Shown one piece after another: positions 46,242 through 57,100 of a stretch of 64,000 nucleotides of DNA; the stretch's first letter is position 1; the number at the start of each line of letters is the position of its first letter. The notes under the pieces are model-generated. The model was not told the DNA's origin. It did no database searches and saw only the letters and a program-made list of their open reading frames with translations. The DNA comes from Corydoras sp. C115 (lineage: Eukaryota > Chordata > Actinopteri > Siluriformes > Callichthyidae). The stretch spans positions 1,109,501 to 1,173,500 of the forward strand of contig JAFMOC010000030.1 in assembly GCA_019802505.1 (NCBI GenBank), given 5' to 3'. Made by a program: the position numbers and the translations under genes.

Positions 46242-46277
46242 TTTAGTGAAGATTGCAGTAAATCAATCTTCACTAAA
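46242..46277. repeat. Perfect 14-bp inverted repeat
   Basis: TTTAGTGAAGATTG (46242-46255) and CAATCTTCACTAAA (46264-46277) are exact reverse complements with the 8-base spacer CAGTAAAT. The spacer word recurs in the GCAGTAAATTGACTT that follows. Confidence 0.85.
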
Positions 46278-46315
46278 AAAATTGACTTGCAGTAAATTGA
46301 CTTGGTTTTAAAAAT

Positions 46316-46672
46316 ATGAGGAATATTCTGAAGAAGCAGGTGATGTTCTTATTTCTATGCTGCTATATGGAAGACATTAACTACCAGATTCCTTTACATT
46401 TCAGTGAGCTGAGGTCTTCAAAGACGAATGCAGATCCCCTTGACCCTGAAGGCCACACTGCTGGCAAGGCATCACTAACACCCAGGGAAAATGTGATTAC
46501 TGACTTCACCGCTTCAACAACAAACATCTGTTGGAGAGCTAAACCCAGTGAGGGGCCAAGTGGTTCTCTGGAAGTCCTGATATACCAGAAGCACATCTTC
46601 AAAAAGTTGGGTTTAAGAATAAAGACAAAAATAATTGTCTGTGTGTTTTATAGCAAAATCCACATTCCATAA
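46316..46672 (+). other. Unassigned open frame, 118 codons
   Basis: The middle of the frame is unusually non-AT-rich for the region (NADPLDPEGHTAGKASLTPR), and an acceptor-like CCTTTACATTTCAG precedes it at about 46391-46404. The ends are AT-driven and no protein family is recognised. A 73-codon antisense frame overlaps it. It could be an isolated exon or a conserved element; not called as a gene. Confidence 0.2.
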
Positions 46673-47642
46673 TGGTATGAAATGGCACTTTAGGTTAATC
46701 TGAACAAGCACACAAATCGAGAATAAGAAGGAGGCTGTCTTGTTGTAGTAGATATCTTTTTTTTTTTGTCTTGCTGATGCTGCGATTCTGTGTTCTGACT
46801 TCAGGATGTTAGTGTTTTTCTTGGGTTGCTATGGTTGTTAGATTGAGAATGACCTCTCCCTTTTATCTGTTTGTGTTCACTGTTTCTGTGACTGTGTGTA
46901 CTAATTCGCACCAGATAAAGCAATTGGAACAAAAGAGAAATGCAGTTTTGCTTTGGCCCAGCCCTTGAATGGGTTCAAGTGGCTGATGCGGTCTTAAAAA
47001 CTTGAATACGGGTTATGCTGTTCAGTTAGTAAAGTGTTAACTTTATCCTTTTGCAACATAACAAGCTCGTTATGGCCTTCCACAACATGGAGGAGTCACC
47101 AAGCTTGAGAGCGGGAAATGACCTACGTGTGCTGACATTACTTCTCCACAGCTGTTTCTTGTACATTTAACGTTACCAGACAAATGCCACATACTTTTGC
47201 ATTTTATTTTTAGCCTTTATATTTTTGAGGAATGCACCAGGTCATACATTAACAAGCCCATTAACATTCCACATAGGAGTGCAAATATTTTACATAGTTT
47301 TCATCTGATTTTTTTCCCCCTACATTTTCAGTAAGCTTTGCAGGTTTACTCCAGCTGGAACACATGAACACTGTAGATTCTCATTAGAATCCCTTTTAAA
47401 ATACTTATCTTAAAATGCATATCAAAGCTTTTATGAATTTATATATATATATATAAGGTTACTGAAATTTTTGATGCTACCAGTGAAACATTTTCTTTTT
47501 TACATTTTAAATATGTTTTTATTATTTTTGCACTGAATTCAAAAGCAAAGGCAAAAACCTGCCTATGGAACTAACGATCTATTACATCAGTACGTTTATT
47601 ATGTCAGTCTTCTTCAGAGCCATTTGTGACACTTTGATTTCA
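46673..47642. other. Unique AT-rich DNA
   Basis: No gene recognised. A short (TA)n lies at about 47441-47455. Confidence 0.45.
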
Positions 47643-47980
47643 GCATCCATCAGTCCATTATTTTCTGCTTAATTCTATACTAGATTCTACGGGACTCTAT
47701 GAGGGGTTCCCTAAGCCCATCCAGTGGAGAATGTTTGGGACTAGGCAGAAACATCCAAGATAGGTCGCCAATCCATCACTGGGCATCACTATGACTCACA
47801 CACACACACACTCTTTATAGGGGCATTTAGAGCAGCCATTTTATCTTGAATCCATGTTTTTAGACTGTGGGAGGAAACCGGATAACCCGTAGGAAACCCA
47901 TTCAGACGCAGAGAGAACATGGAAAACACAGCCAGATTGGTTGAGAGGTGAATGTTCTTACCACAAAGAAACCTCGTTGA
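47643..47980 (-). mobile_element. V-SINE, diverged, head damaged
   Basis: In minus orientation: a head remnant TTTCTTTGTGGTAAGAACAT, then core TTTCCATGTTCTCTCTGCGT, GGTTTCCTCCCACAGTCTAA, body with GTGATGGATTGGCGACCTAT, and tail AGCAGAAAATAATGGACTGA. The B-box region between head and core is deleted. No target-site duplication was identified. Confidence 0.85.
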
Positions 47981-48039
47981 TTTTACCATCTTCAAAATTC
48001 CACCACTTTATAGCATTAAAATTAAATAATGCTTTTATA

Positions 48040-48075
48040 TATACACTTACTGGCCATGTTATTGGGTTAATGATC
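48040..48075 (+). repeat. Repeat terminus relic
   Basis: ATACACTTACTGGCCATGTT followed by ATTGGG resembles the common fish repeat end 'ACACTCACTGGCCACTTTATTAGGTACACC'. Only about 35 bases are readable. Confidence 0.35.
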
Positions 48076-48922
48076 TTTTTACAGTAATTATCGCTGCCCT
48101 TGATAATTTTAACAACAAAGATATCATTTCTGCCACCAGCAGAAAATCTGCCCTTGAACAGAACACAATTTAATTACCCAATTTCCTTAATATGGCCATA
48201 ATGTTTTAAAAAATATTTTTTGATCAGGACAAAAAAATCTTAATTCCTCTTTAATGAATTTTCATTAGCATTTCAAGTTCTATTGTTATCAAGGAGTTAG
48301 CATTTAAACTGCTAAACAAATGCTAAGATTCACAAGCTCATGTGCAAAGCTTTGTTTGAGGTGTTATTCTAAAGCACTCTAAATGTTGACTGTTAATGAT
48401 TACTTATTAGGCTGGCCGTCTGCAGACAACAGGATGTGACTTTGGTTTTGACCACTCTGCTAATGTGCTGTTGCTTTCTGTTTAGTTCATAGTTTCTTCA
48501 AAGAGGTAATAGATGTCCAATAGCCTTTCTGGGACACATTTGGTTACATCATGTGGTTCCATCAGGCCTGTAAAGGTTTTAAATCTAGTAATGAAAGCTT
48601 TAATTACATTAATGGTACCATACCACAGAATATTGCAGAGATTGTATATCAGCTTAGTCTTACGTAGATAAAAGCATTTATGATGGAATTTGAAAGCAAA
48701 ACCGACATGAGATGCAAACACTATGTTTTTATTGATGCGTGGTTCAGAATGTTTCTACAGGGTCAAAGTTGCCTTTTTTGTGAAGCATCATGTGTCAAAA
48801 ACTCTTTCTAATTCCCAGAATTGGTTTGGAGCTCAGGAAATGTTTTTGATGTTTTCAATGAAAAATCTTTTCCACTAAGGTGCCAGATTTCCAGGAGGCT
48901 TAGATCATATCAAATACTGGAA
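48076..48922. other. Unique AT-rich DNA
   Basis: No feature recognised. Confidence 0.5.
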
Positions 48923-49020
48923 TGGTGCACAGTGAAGTGAGAACACATGCCCAGAGCGGTGGGCAGCCATATATATGGCACCTGGGGAGCAATTCCCTGC
49001 TTCAAGGCAAATGTCTGAAC
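48923..49020 (-). mobile_element. Fragment of second SINE family
   Basis: GTGAAGTGAGAACACATGCC, AGAGCGGTGGGCAGCC and GGCACCTGGGGAGCAATT match the central body of the SINE-like elements at 59221 and 61741. Both termini are missing. Confidence 0.7.
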
Positions 49021-50579
49021 ATCTAATTTAATACCAGAGGTAACCAATCCCTTGAGATAAAAGTATATTCTAGAAGGTGGAATGTGTCATCTTAATGGAT
49101 AAAAAAATGGACGTTTAACTTTGTAATCATACAATAAAGGCAAAAATTAAACCTCTCAGCACACCACAATTTTTTTTTTTTTTCAATCAACGGTAGCATA
49201 TCAGCTGGCATTCTTAGAATCTGGCATGTGACCAACAGAGCTGGCATTTTCCTTAACGTTGTCTTGATGGCAGCAGGAAAAGCAAAACAAATGGTAATGT
49301 GGAATAGAGATGACTTTTCTCCACCTTAGAGTGGAGACAAAATCTGAATGTTGTTATACTGAGAACTCTGTAAACTGTAAAGCATGGTAGTGGAAATATA
49401 TTCCAATATATAGCAGGGCCTTTATGTGGGTATTCAGAAACACATTTTTCTGTTTAATAATATAACAATCTTACACATACCCTCCTCACTTACAATAAAT
49501 GCTTCACATGCTTCAACGCAGAAGCTCCAACCTGAACACAACTGAAAATTACAAACTTAAATTTCACTCATCTCCTACATGGCTTCAGTTTTTTTAGTGG
49601 TCAAAACAAGGTCCTAATGGAAAACACTGACAGAGACATATCCCAAAGGAGTACTCCCAAATGTAACTGCTGCCAAATGTGGTGTAAACAAGTACTGAGG
49701 CAGGAAGGTTGTGAATTCTTAAAGGGCTTTAAAAGAAAAGATTTTGTGGATTTTACCTGTTTCACAGTTACAGAACTTTTACAAAACTACAAAGTGTTGT
49801 AAAGTATAAAGGGCTCTTAATTAAGATTGTTTAAATAACTTTTTTTGTGTACCTCTCCAGAAGTGATGTAAGTATGAAATTACCTTATATTACAAATGCA
49901 ATTTATATGCATTTGTCAAAAATAAGTTAAAAAAAAAGCCAGAACCTTTCTTACAAATCAAACATATAAGCATAAAGTATAAATAACTTCTGTTCCAAAT
50001 TTTTATATGGATATGAGTAGAAAGGTGACTGGTCGGCTGTGAGGTTGCTATCATTTTATTTATATATATGACATTGTTATAAAAATTGTTATAAAAACAG
50101 AAAAAATTAAAGTAAGAAATAATGTAAATCTGCTTTTCTTTATGCAATTATGCAATGTATACAGATCATGCATTTTAGACATTATTAAATGTCACAAATG
50201 TTTTGATTTTAATTATTATGCATGCTGAAGCCTATTTAAAGTATGCTGGGCATATAATGGCGATGCTGATGTCGTCGTTAGTACATTACTGAGAAAGGTT
50301 GGAATGCAGTTAACAGAATATACTGCTGTAATAAACAGTACAGCAACATTAATTTGAAACTACCATCTGTAAACAGAGTACAAGACACATGTTTATGTCT
50401 TTCTAATATATTACACATTTTGGTTTGACCATTTCTGGACATCATGTCAGGCTCATCATGTCACAGGTGTAAATCTTATACTCTTCTGTACACACTTTTT
50501 TTTTTTTTTTTTCTTATAACCCTATGTTGTTTGGAAAATGTTTGTTTGAATGGATTTCAATAAATGTAAATATGGTGAA

Positions 50580-50584
<5 letters not shown>
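49021..50584. other. Unique AT-rich DNA
   Basis: No exon or repeat family recognised. T runs lie at about 49170 and 50498-50512. Confidence 0.5.
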
Positions 50585-50933
<349 letters not shown>

Positions 50934-50976
50934 ATAATGCACTTTGTACTTCGATTACAATTACAGACTGTAGTCT

Positions 50977-51387
50977 GAGTTTCCGTGTTCTCCCCGTGTC
51001 CGCGTGGGATTCCTAATTTCCCAATTGAAATTCCAAATTGTCCCAAATAGTGTGTGTGTGTCTGAGTGAGTATGTGCCCAGCAAAATATTGGCGCCCTGT
51101 CCTGGATGTATCTACCCATCACCCAAAACGTTCTCCCCTGAATGGGCATGGGACCCCCCCCCCCCCCCCACACACACACACACATACACACACAAACATG
51201 GATCAAGATCAATTGAAATCTCCAAAATGTCCCATATAGAGTCTGTGTGAGTGAGTGTGTGCCCAGCGATAGATTGGTGCCCTGTCCTTGGTGTATCTGC
51301 CCAGCACCCAAAACGTGCGACCCTGGATGGGCATTATTCTCAACCCTAGTAGAGAATAAAGCGGAAGATAATGGATGGATGGATGGG
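50977..51387 (+). mobile_element. Two partial V-SINE bodies in tandem
   Basis: Copy 1 (about 50977-51153) starts at the core (TTCTCCCCGTGTCCGCGTGG) and runs to ATGGGCATGGGA, where a 16-C run and (CA)n intervene. Copy 2 (about 51196-51387) starts inside the body (ACATGGATCAAGATCAATTG) and reaches the true 3' end GGATAAAGC-equivalent and a (GGAT)n tail. Both contain the GCCCAGC...CCCTGTCCT...GTATCT phrase about 187 bases apart, so this may be an internal duplication of one SINE. The heads with the pol III promoter are absent. The tail lies less than 90 bases from the CRE. Confidence 0.85.
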
Positions 51388-51396
51388 AAGCCAGTG

Positions 51397-51399
<3 letters not shown>

Positions 51400-51443
<44 letters not shown>
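51400..51443. repeat. (GA)n microsatellite
   Basis: More than 20 GA units immediately upstream of the CpG-rich promoter block, followed by a short (TG)n. Plus-strand GA tracts near promoters can bind GAGA-type factors or form H-DNA; that role is not shown here. Confidence 0.97.
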
Positions 51444-51444
<1 letters not shown>

Positions 51445-51454
51445 TGTGTGTGTG

Positions 51455-51600
51455 CAAGTGCGCGAGCGTGCAGGTGACGTCACTGGCAGCGGGCTCAGAG
51501 CGCTCCTCGGGAGAGCGGCGGCGGCGCTTTGCTGGAATCAGGAGTAACGGATAGGTATCGCTTTTCCAGCCGCGTCCGCTGCGCTTCATCTCTGTGGATG
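51455..51600 (+). promoter_or_regulatory. CpG-rich promoter with palindromic CRE
   Basis: By eye about seventeen CpG dinucleotides lie within 51460-51587, against near-absence in most of the window. The perfect cAMP-response element TGACGTCA is at 51475-51482. A GCGGCGGCGGCG run follows at about 51515-51526. No TATA box is seen, as in typical CpG-island promoters. Full CREs near transcription starts bind CREB/ATF factors. The exact start site cannot be read from sequence; somewhere between 51485 and 51590 is likely. Confidence 0.65.
51475..51482. promoter_or_regulatory. cAMP-response element (TGACGTCA)
   Basis: The complete 8-bp palindromic consensus for CREB/ATF/CREM dimers, inside the CpG-rich block. 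Its position upstream of the candidate exon fits functional CREs, which usually lie within about 200 bases of the start. Confidence 0.75.
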
Positions 51601-51603
51601 TAA
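51598..51603 (+). other. Minimal start-stop uORF (ATG-TAA)
   Basis: ATG at 51598-51600 is directly followed by TAA. Start-stop elements in 5' leaders can stall ribosomes and lower translation. The start context is weak (T at -3). It matters only if the exon call is right and transcription begins upstream. Confidence 0.4.
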
Positions 51604-51612
51604 AAAAAAAAA

Positions 51613-51699
51613 ATGAACACGCAGCAGAAATCTACTAGCTCATCAAACAACACCGTCATCTCATCAAGAACATCTTTCCAACGACTGGACTTTAACTAA
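51613..51699 (+). other. Upstream ORF, 28 codons
   Basis: The frame starts at ATG 51613 in a good context (A at -3) after an A-rich run and encodes MNTQQKSTSSSNNTVISSRT plus eight more residues ending RLDFN. It terminates at TAA 51697-51699, 69 bases before the splice donor. It is rich in Ser, Thr and Asn with no signal peptide. If the exon is real this would be a regulatory uORF. Confidence 0.35.
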
Positions 51700-51768
51700 A
51701 AAGTTCGGAGCGAACGTGAGGACTTTCTTCTTCGACACATACGGATCTGCTTCTGCGCGTTTTCCACA

Positions 51769-53202
51769 GTAAGTAGCGCTTTAAGCAATGCTTTTTATTG
51801 TGTTAGAAAAAAAACCTTTAAACTTCCCATTTTTAATATTCATATTCTATATACATTTTCACATACACTCACGTGACACCAGTTTTAATAAGTTTAATAA
51901 GACAAAGGTATGTTCATATAGGTTGTTCTTCTATCAGGTAAGTTTTCTAAAATCACTGCACAGAGTTTAATTAATAGCTGCAAATATAACTATAACTTAT
52001 AGGTTACATACGTCATTTTCCATGAAGTCTTTAACCTGTGTGCATCCAAAAAACCCAGTGAGGAGCTCAACCCAGGAAAGAGTCATGGATCAGTGTGGAG
52101 AAACCAGGCAATAACGCGTGGCAGAGGGGTGGGGGGTGAAATCTTTCAAATGTAAAACATTTATCTCCAGAAAACAAAATATGACATGTTATTTCTCCAC
52201 ATTGTTTATTACTGCACTTTAAGTTTACAATTTACTTCATTTTTGCTCTTATATTAAAAAGCCTGAAATTTTATACATGCACCCTTTGACCTTCATAATT
52301 AGAAAATTAAGACAGATAGTTTTAAAACTTTAAACATGACAGACTTTGACTCATCATTGAATCATGCCCACGCAGTGTGCTACACTGGGTTAATGTTTGG
52401 ACCATATGCATTGACTGGCATCTAAAGAGTGCAAAAATGAATGCAGGGTGTTAAAAATATCACTCTCTTATCTTCTTAATCTCAGTGAGTTTCTCATGCA
52501 TACAGATTTAAGTGCAGTATTGCATGTACATTGTTAGTGATGGTGAGGACAGGCATGCATAGCGTGATAGTACTAAAGCATGACTGCTGTTTTTGGACTG
52601 AGCCCAGGGTACCCGCCTTAGATGTAATGCATCACAGCGCTGGGTGGAGGGCTGCATTTCCAAACAGCACAAACTCTAGGAAATCGGACAAAAATGGTTC
52701 TAGTTAGTTCCAGTTATAGTTCTTTGGCTTGTCTTTAGGGGTGACGATACGTTTCTAAACAGGACAGAAAAATGCCTTCAAGGTAGATCCATTAGAGTAC
52801 ATAGTACCTTAAAATCAGAAAGGATCCTTGGAAAGGGTTCTACCTCAAATTGTAAACCGTCCAGAAAGTTTGGTGATGTACTCAGTGAGACCCTCCCATT
52901 TCCTTCTCCATCCCGACAGACTGTCTTCATCTGCCTCATCTTTCAAAAGCAGACTATTTCTCAATGTAATATTTGGACTGGCTTTATTTACTTTAAATAA
53001 TTTATACTGTTTAAGTGTGTCCTATGATTTTTTTTAAACCCAAAAGGGAGTGAATCATTAAAAGAAATTGAGGTTTTTAATGGGTAAGGCAACACCCCTA
53101 CAAGCAGGAGTGTGTTTAGAACTGGTTTAGTAATGACCACAGTCTGTACTTTGTCTCCAGACTTGTCTAGAATGTGGTCTTGCTGTTGTATCCATCTAGC
53201 CT
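51769..53202 (+). other. Start of candidate first intron
   Basis: The splice donor GTAAGTAG opens at 51769. The following sequence returns to AT-rich composition. A patch at 52550-52700 (GGGTACCCGCCTTAGATGTA, CACAGCGCTGGGTGGAGG) is GC-balanced and could be an intronic regulatory element. No second exon is recognised before 64000, so the intron would exceed 12.2 kb. Confidence 0.4.
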
Positions 53203-53307
53203 ATGTATTATTCAAATGCATGTATTATTCAAATCAAATATCTTTCTTTCAGTAGATAGTTCATTTTATATTTTTATATTTTTCAGTAGATAGTTCATTT
53301 TATATTT
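53203..53307. repeat. Two adjacent short tandem duplications
   Basis: ATGTATTATTCAAAT occurs at 53203-53217 and 53220-53234 (period 17). Right after, a 27-base unit beginning TTTCAGTAGATAGTTCATTT occurs at 53247-53273 and 53281-53307 (period 34), with identical copies. Confidence 0.9.
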
Positions 53308-53933
53308 ATTCTGTTTCATTCCTGAGATACCGGTTTTAGTGTGGCACATAAACCATCACTAATTTCATGCACAGGAGTGAGCAACCCTTTGATGTTGTCC
53401 AACCAACCTTATTAACAGGTCACAGTGGAAGGTTTCCTGCGTGCAGTCACATGACAGACTACTGAGTAAAACATTTTTAAACATACAGTAAGAAAATTTC
53501 ATGTCATTTGTCAGTGGAACCTATTAATGAGACACACCTACTATTTAAGTTACTGTGGATTAATTGTCCTGCCAGTTGTGGAACATGAACTTAAACATTC
53601 TGGTTAAGTTCAGAAACCCTAAATAATACTTCCTCACTGCTCTTTCTTTATTACATCAGTTTTTCTGATTTGTTACATTATATGAAAGTACTTGGACACC
53701 AGACATTACATCCCACTGCAAATTGTGTTGGGGTGGAGTTTAGATTTTGACATTAGTTAAGACACTGCAATTACTTTTATACTTTGCTGTTTTTATTTCT
53801 ATACATTATAGCTAATTCACATTTATACTAATGTTCAAACAACACAGTATAACATCTATGCCATGTGCCTGTGGTCTTTGATTCATAGGGTGTAGTAAGA
53901 TCTTTAAATGTTTTTGACGTGTTCAATATGGTT

Positions 53934-54120
53934 TCAAGTTTATTCATATGGCGCTATTCACAATACTGAATTGTTTTAAAGCAACTTTACAGAGTTCTAT
54001 GCCAAAACCTCTAGTGACATTGACCAGGAACTACTTGCTGGTATTTGCTTTGTTTTAAAAGCAAGTATCCTTGTGAGGACCAAGACTCAGTGGGTGACTC
54101 GACAGAAAAACAAGTCCGAT
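53934..54120 (-). repeat. LINE 3'-tail fragment, minus strand
   Basis: Reverse-complemented, the segment reads CTCTGTAAAGTTGCTTTAAA then AATAGCGCCATATGAATAAA, equivalent to the tail at 60678 onward. The adjacent GAGGACCAAGACTCAGTGGG is a further part of the same 3' region (usual form 'GAGGAACCAAGACTCA...'). The 74-codon frame at 54073-54297 starts inside it and is not a gene. Confidence 0.6.
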
Positions 54121-57100
54121 ACATCAAAAATAGATACATGGACTAAGATCAAGGCAGGACTACAAACAGCTAGTTCAAAAGAAATCAGGTTCTGTCTATC
54201 AGATCAACAAATATTTAAGTGGTGCAAAGCTGGTGACACCTCAAAAAAGGAGGTAAAATTAGTTCAAGAGGAGCTGAAATTAGTGAATACAATTTAATGA
54301 GTTTTCAGCTATATGTGTCATGCCAATAGATAATAAATTGCTTATTGTACATTTGTTTGTGTTATTTATGTTACAGTTCTTACAGTTGGGTGTAAGGTTA
54401 TGAAAAAATTTAAGGTACAAGCTCAAAAATTAGCCTAATCGGCAAGAATATTTGTGCTGTCATCTTTAAATCAGAGAGAGCTACATTTGCACTCGTGGTA
54501 AATCATTACTAGACGAATGGCAGTAACATCCACACTCTGAAACCTTATAGAAAGTATATCTGTAAAGGGGGCCCAATTAAGAGGAAATGTACAAAACAAT
54601 CAGACATTGTATGTATGCTTGACAGTATTTGTTTTGACATTGCAAAAACTTTCAATGACTGCTTCTAGAAAGAGATGGTAGATTTGTTCACCTTTCAAGC
54701 AGTTTAGCTGCCCCATCTGTTTCCCTACAAATGCAAAGTCCTCCGCTCAACATATTTATTATGCTTTTTGCAAGTTTTTATACGAGTTGGTTTTATTAGA
54801 GACCCAAGTTCCTTTGCTTGTTATGAGTGGGTGTGGGCATAAGAGAGAGTTTAAGCAAGTTTTTAATTTAGATATGAGCAATGAGTAGATCTTTTAAAGA
54901 ACATGGTGATTTCAGTGTGCTGAAGTTCACTTGAACCTCGCCTACCTTTAAATTTCACTCGATGCTTATTTGGGCCACAACATCAAATTACATATGGCTT
55001 TATTCCTCTTATACACTACTAAGGGCAAAATAGGCCAGACCTTTCATAATTCATTCAACAACACTGGCTATAATTGAAAATGAAATCATCCTATACTAAG
55101 TTATTAAATGTATTTGTTTAATGCATGGAAATTGATGTATTTCTGACCATTTTTTAAGCTCTTATTTTTTTTTACATTTTTGGTGGTTTGTAGGTGTTAA
55201 GAAAGGAAATGTGTGAGCACAAACCACACACGCAGACACACAAATGCCTACATACATGCAAGACTATTTGCTACCTTATGCAGGGCAGCAGCTGCACTGC
55301 CCTTCCTGTCGTCTGATATGGTTGCTGAATGGAAACATCAAACTTTGAAATGTGTGCAGTGCCCTTCAATTAAAGGAGTGGTGCTTTTTCCCCAAAATGA
55401 ATCCCATTGGGCCGGGTCCTGCCATTTTAACCTGGCACAGTAAATGGTTTGTTCCATTGTGTGGCCTCACTGCCTCCCATCAAACAGTATATTGGCTTGT
55501 AGGTTATGTAAAAATAAACCAGCCTATTTTGATTGAAAGGGTTTGGTTCGAAACTCCCTTTTGACCCATATCTCAGAAAATTTCAAATTTTTTGACACTG
55601 AGCTTCACAGCTAATAAAAACTTCAGTCAAAGCCACATCCCACCAACTCTTAGCTTTAGATTCATATGGTCTTCATTTGTGACATTAATATCATGTACAT
55701 TCTTAGAATATGCAAGTTAAAGAGTTCTCTTCTGTTATTAACTGTATATGTATTGATTTGCACTGATAAGTGAATAATACATTATATAATTGATGGTTTA
55801 GCTGTTAATATCTCACTTCATATAAAGTAAATCTAATAGAGACATGTATAAGTTTGTATTGGAACTTAATTCTAACGAAGATAATTTGAAGTAAATATAG
55901 TGATGAATGACAAAATCTAAAAAAAACATTTGTAAAGATACCAAAATAGTTTTATACTGCTTTTTCATTGTAGACAAAAGCTGTAGATGAGAATTGCTAA
56001 CGTGTCTGAATCTGAATATGCAGCAGACATTATGTATAAGGTCAAAAAAGTCCAACCTTTTCGAATTAAGCATCCACAGCATACTGTGCTCACATAATTC
56101 AAATCTAAATAACTATCTATTAGAATAGATAAAATAAAACCACAAAAATGAAAACAAAAATCATGCTAAGGTCTAAAATCTAATAATGTAAATTGTTATG
56201 AATAGCAGAACAGTGGTGGTGTGACCTCTTATTTCAAATAATGTTTGTTAAATGTGGCTGCATCACATCTAAGGTTGTATGATTACTACATGCTCACTTT
56301 TTTAGGTCTACTCCTATATGGGTCAAACAGTTATTAATCAAAATTAGTACCTACAGTTTAGTAGGTGAATTCGGAAAACTTGTTTAGTCTTACTCATTGA
56401 TTAGATCCCTAGGACCTCAGTTTTCCCTCCCTCAATCCAGAGATATTGGCCAGTAATGACTAAAATGCTAAATATTCCATAAGTATGAGATAGTGTATGT
56501 GGGTGTGTGTGGGAGTGCTCTTAGATGGACTAGCAGCTGGTCCAGATGTTTCCCCGGCTCTTACGAAGTGGGCTTTTTTTAGACACAAGCATCCCCAGTA
56601 AACTTAATAAAGATAATCAATGGCTGCTTTATGTATATTTTAATATTAATTATACATATTATCATTATATATTAATATGTCACATATATTTAACAATACA
56701 GTTTAAGTCTGGTCCTGAAGGCCCACTGCCCTACACATTATAGACCAGCTTCCAACCCTTCTGATATAACTAGTCAGCTCCTGTTCAGTTAATTTATTTA
56801 GTTAAGGTAGACAAAGCACTTTAACATGCAGGTTTGTGGGTGTTTAAATGAGTTTAAATTAATTATTCATTAATGTATACATATTAGATGAACACACACA
56901 GGTTTTCTTGATTTTATCAATTACTTTTCATTATTCAGCTGATTAGGAGGAAACACACCTTCCAGTAAAGGTTTATTTTGATTAGGTGCTACCAAGTCCA
57001 TCTACCTTTCTTTTTTCCTTGGCCATATGGCAAAGAAGAAAGGTCTCATTGAGAATAGGTTGTGCCGTCTGTTGCACATGTATAGCACTTTATTGACTAT

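Larger units (their letters stand above)
51530..51768 (+). other. Probable non-coding first exon (5' UTR)
   Basis: CpG-rich sequence continues to TTTTCCACA, followed by GTAAGTAG, a consensus U1 splice donor (boundary at 51768/51769). Within it, reading frames starting at ATG close quickly: ATG-TAA at 51598-51603 and a 28-codon frame at 51613-51699. It therefore looks like an untranslated exon, with the main start codon in a later exon beyond the window. The start given here is a guess; only the donor is sequence-supported. I do not recognise the gene. An alternative is a long non-coding RNA or an alternative upstream promoter. Confidence 0.5.

Noticed and set aside
51209..51589. 126-codon minus-strand frame overlapping the promoter
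   Set aside because: It is the antisense of the (GA)n tract (poly Ser-Leu) and the V-SINE body.
54073..54297. 74-codon Lys-rich frame
   Set aside because: Starts in a LINE 3'-tail fragment and has no protein family resemblance.
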